A stretch of 6,172 bases of DNA from Candidatus Gastranaerophilales bacterium. GTDB taxonomy: Bacteria; Cyanobacteriota; Vampirovibrionia; Gastranaerophilales; Gastranaerophilaceae. The notes below the pieces were generated by a model. It ran no database searches, was not told the DNA's origin, and saw only the letters and a program-made list of their open reading frames with translations. A program made the position numbers and the translations under genes. The stretch lies in contig CALURE010000095.1 in the NCBI GenBank assembly GCA_944323095.1, positions 1 through 6,172 on the forward strand, in the 5' to 3' direction. Positions 4,624-6,172 of the stretch are shown here, in pieces (position 1 is the stretch's first letter; the number at the start of each line of letters is the position of its first letter).

Positions 4624-5865
4624 TTAATTTTCCGAGATATAACCTTTTAGGGCAGTGTATGCAGCTACATAAGGAGATGCAAGGTATATTGAGCCTTCTA
4701 CATTTCCCATTCTGCCTCTGAAATTGCGGTTTTGTGTGGCAAGGCAAACTTCTCCGTCGGCAAGTGTTCCGGCATGCACACCAACGCAAGGACCGCAGCC
4801 TGGAGGCAGAATTGTTGCATTTGCTTCTACAAATGCTGCAATAAGCCCTTCTTCAAGAGCCTGCAAATAAACATCTTTTGAGGCCGGACAAATCAGCATT
4901 CTAACACCGGAGTTTATTTTTTGGCCTTTTAAAATATCTGCAACAACTCTCAAATCTTCAATTCTTCCATTTGTACAAGTCCCGACAAAAACCTGATCTA
5001 CTTTAACATCTTTTAATTCGCTAACCGGTTTTGTGTTATCAACTGTATGTGGACAGGAGACAGTGTGCGGAATTTCGTTTGCATTAATTTTAATTATACG
5101 TTCATAAACAGCATCAGCATCAGGTTTTATAGTTTTAAATTTATCTTCTCGTCCACGGGATTTCAAAAATTCTTTTGTTTTTTCGTCAGAGGCAAAAAGT
5201 CCTGCTTTTGCACCTGCTTCAACTGCCATATTTGAAAGCGTAAATCTTTCTGACATTGGCATATTTTCTATTGTATCTCCGCAAAATTCAAGAGCTTTAT
5301 ATGTTGCCCCGTCTGCTCCTATCATTCCTATAAGGTGAAGCATTAAATCTTTTGAACAAATACCTTCCTTAAATTTCCCTGTTACCTCAATTTTAAAAGT
5401 TGCAGGTACTTTAAGCCATGTTTTGCCCAGAGCCATTGCAACCGCAATATCTGTAGAGCCCATGCCGGTCGCAAATGCACCTAATGCGCCTGACGTGCAG
5501 GTGTGAGAATCAGCGCCGACAAGTATTTCTCCGGGGTTTACAAAACTTTCAACCAGTCTCTGGTGGCATACTCCGGCGCCGACATCTGAAAGCACCGCAC
5601 CGTATTCTTTTGCAAAATCTCGTAATATTGTGTGGGTATTTGACAGTTCTTTTCTGGGACTTGGAGATGCATGGTCAATAAATAAAATTGTTCTTTCAGG
5701 ATTGTTTAATTTTTCTTTCCCTAATTTTTTAAATTCCTGAACGGTTAAAGGACCTGTGCCATCTTGAACAGCACATACATCAACTTTTGCAATAACAAGT
5801 TCACCTGCTTTTACATTTTTCCCTGCATGTTCTGATATAATTTTTTCTGCTAAAGTTTGTCCCAT
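4624..5865 (-). CDS. leuC: 3-isopropylmalate dehydratase large subunit (LeuC/homoaconitase family)
   Basis: This is the iron-sulfur subunit of isopropylmalate isomerase, which converts 2-isopropylmalate to 3-isopropylmalate in leucine synthesis and needs a separate small subunit, LeuD. The 413 residues carry family marks: GVCHQRL (98-104), GADSHTCTSGALGAFATGMG (117-136), VGTCTNGRIEDLR (294-306), PPGCGPCVGVHAGTLADGE (354-372) and NRNFRGRMG (379-387). The likely 4Fe-4S ligands are C297, C357 and C360. The length fits the short bacterial/archaeal type (about 420 residues), not the E. coli type (about 466). That short group also includes homoaconitases and similar hydro-lyases, and the large subunit alone does not settle the substrate. 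I chose ATG 5865 because AGGAG at 5877-5873 is 7 nt away. The in-frame GTG at 5871 would be 1 nt from it. No leuD is present, since the next gene is a sigma factor. The upstream -10-like boxes TATGAT (5911-5906) and TATAAA (5893-5888) lack a convincing -35. Confidence 0.9.
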   Translation of the reverse strand: MGQTLAEKIISEHAGKNVKAGELVIAKVDVCAVQDGTGPLTVQEFKKLGKEKLNNPERTILFIDHASPSPRKELSNTHTILRDFAKEYGAVLSDVGAGVCHQRLVESFVNPGEILVGADSHTCTSGALGAFATGMGSTDIAVAMALGKTWLKVPATFKIEVTGKFKEGICSKDLMLHLIGMIGADGATYKALEFCGDTIENMPMSERFTLSNMAVEAGAKAGLFASDEKTKEFLKSRGREDKFKTIKPDADAVYERIIKINANEIPHTVSCPHTVDNTKPVSELKDVKVDQVFVGTCTNGRIEDLRVVADILKGQKINSGVRMLICPASKDVYLQALEEGLIAAFVEANATILPPGCGPCVGVHAGTLADGEVCLATQNRNFRGRMGNVEGSIYLASPYVAAYTALKGYISEN

Positions 5866-5872
5866 AACCACA

Positions 5873-5877
5873 CTCCT
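5873..5877 (-). promoter_or_regulatory. Ribosome binding site that decides the leuC start
   Basis: AGGAG on the minus strand is 7 nt from ATG 5865 but only 1 nt from the in-frame GTG 5871, so the protein should begin MGQTLAEK. Confidence 0.85.
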
Positions 5878-5953
5878 TTTATGTTATTTTATAATGCAGC
5901 ATTTAATCATAGCTTTTAAGAATTTCTGCATCTTCTTTAGCTAATTTTAACAC

Positions 5954-5981
5954 AAAAAAAAACGACTGTTTTTTAGTCGTT
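5954..5981 (-). terminator. Rho-independent terminator
   Basis: On the minus strand AACGACT (5981-5975) and AGTCGTT (5967-5961) form a perfect 7-bp stem with an A-rich 7-base loop, followed directly by a T-run (5960-5954). On the plus strand no T-run follows, so it acts leftward. It would end transcription of the gene entering from the right edge and insulate leuC. Confidence 0.88.
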
Positions 5982-6004
5982 AGGGAAAAAGGGAAAGGAA
6001 ACAT

Positions 6005-6028
6005 ATTAAAATTGTTGAATATTTTAAT
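6005..6028. repeat. AT-only inverted repeat
   Basis: ATTAAAAT (6005-6012) and ATTTTAAT (6021-6028) are perfect 8-bp arms around TGTTGAAT. It lies in the 3' untranslated stretch between the stop at 6097 and the terminator. The stem is weak, being all A-T, so it may be fortuitous. Confidence 0.4.
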
Positions 6029-6096
6029 GGTTGAAAGGTTAAATACCCCTCATTCATTGAAAATAAACTTTGTTAAACAGCTTTTCAGTTGTTCAA

Positions 6097-6172
6097 TTAA
6101 CCGAACGTTTTGAAAGTAGATTCTGTGTTCTTTTCAATAACTTTTTGTACAGCATCCATTTCAGTTTGAATA
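6097..6172 (-). CDS. C-terminal end of an unidentified protein (partial, runs off the window)
   Basis: A minus-strand frame enters at the window edge and gives 24 residues ending in TAA (6099-6097), including EMDAVQKVIEKNTESTFK. The string is charged with regularly spaced hydrophobic residues, as in an amphipathic or coiled-coil helix, and then ends with a short KTFG tail. The other two minus-strand frames are less protein-like or hit a stop at once. A clear terminator lies about 115 bp downstream on the same strand, which supports a real gene end. The family cannot be named from 24 residues. Confidence 0.6.
   Translation of the reverse strand, partial: IQTEMDAVQKVIEKNTESTFKTFG

Noticed and set aside
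5869..5871. GTG as leuC start
   Set aside because: It is only 1 nt from the AGGAG site. ATG 5865 has the normal 7-nt spacing and gives the usual MGxTxAEK N-terminus.
5888..5911. leuC promoter
   Set aside because: TATGAT and TATAAA boxes are present on the minus strand, but neither has a recognisable -35 at proper spacing, and such words are common in DNA this AT-rich.

Overview
The window is AT-rich bacterial chromosome with compact gene spacing, strong AGGAG-type ribosome binding sites, and housekeeping genes mixed with lineage-type hypothetical membrane proteins. Low GC, a proteobacterial-style GlgC, a pair of small membrane proteins that I associate only from memory with gut relatives of Cyanobacteria, and intergenic palindromic repeats together make Gastranaerophilales (Vampirovibrionia/Melainabacteria) my best guess. 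That assignment is an inference, and no marker in the window proves it.

Left part (1-1270, + strand): glgC, which makes ADP-glucose for glycogen synthesis, with a TATAAT box just upstream. Then comes about 940 bp without a convincing intact gene (1271-2208). It holds a mosaic of hairpin-forming repeats, a 46-bp direct repeat spaced exactly 240 bp apart, a run of ten G, and what may be the two ends of a decayed minus-strand gene. One end is a promoter, ribosome binding site and ATG at about 2069-2006. The other is a protein-like 3' fragment ending at 1334.

Middle part (2209-3400, + strand): two overlapping genes for small predicted membrane proteins of unknown function, translationally coupled. 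The second runs 12 bp into the 3' end of a convergent gene.

Right part (3389-6172, - strand): read 5' to 3' on the minus strand, there is the C-terminal end of an unidentified protein (6172-6097) and its intrinsic terminator (about 5981-5954). These are followed by a leuC-type isopropylmalate dehydratase large subunit, an ECF sigma factor, and its membrane-anchored anti-sigma factor. Sigma and anti-sigma lie 10 bp apart and form a regulatory pair. The anti-sigma factor carries one zinc-finger-type anti-sigma domain followed by a second, zinc-less domain of the same layout, and it has almost nothing outside the membrane. No obvious terminator separates leuC from the sigma gene, so read-through from leuC is possible. 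No leuD is seen next to leuC.

No tRNA, rRNA, CRISPR array or transposase was found.
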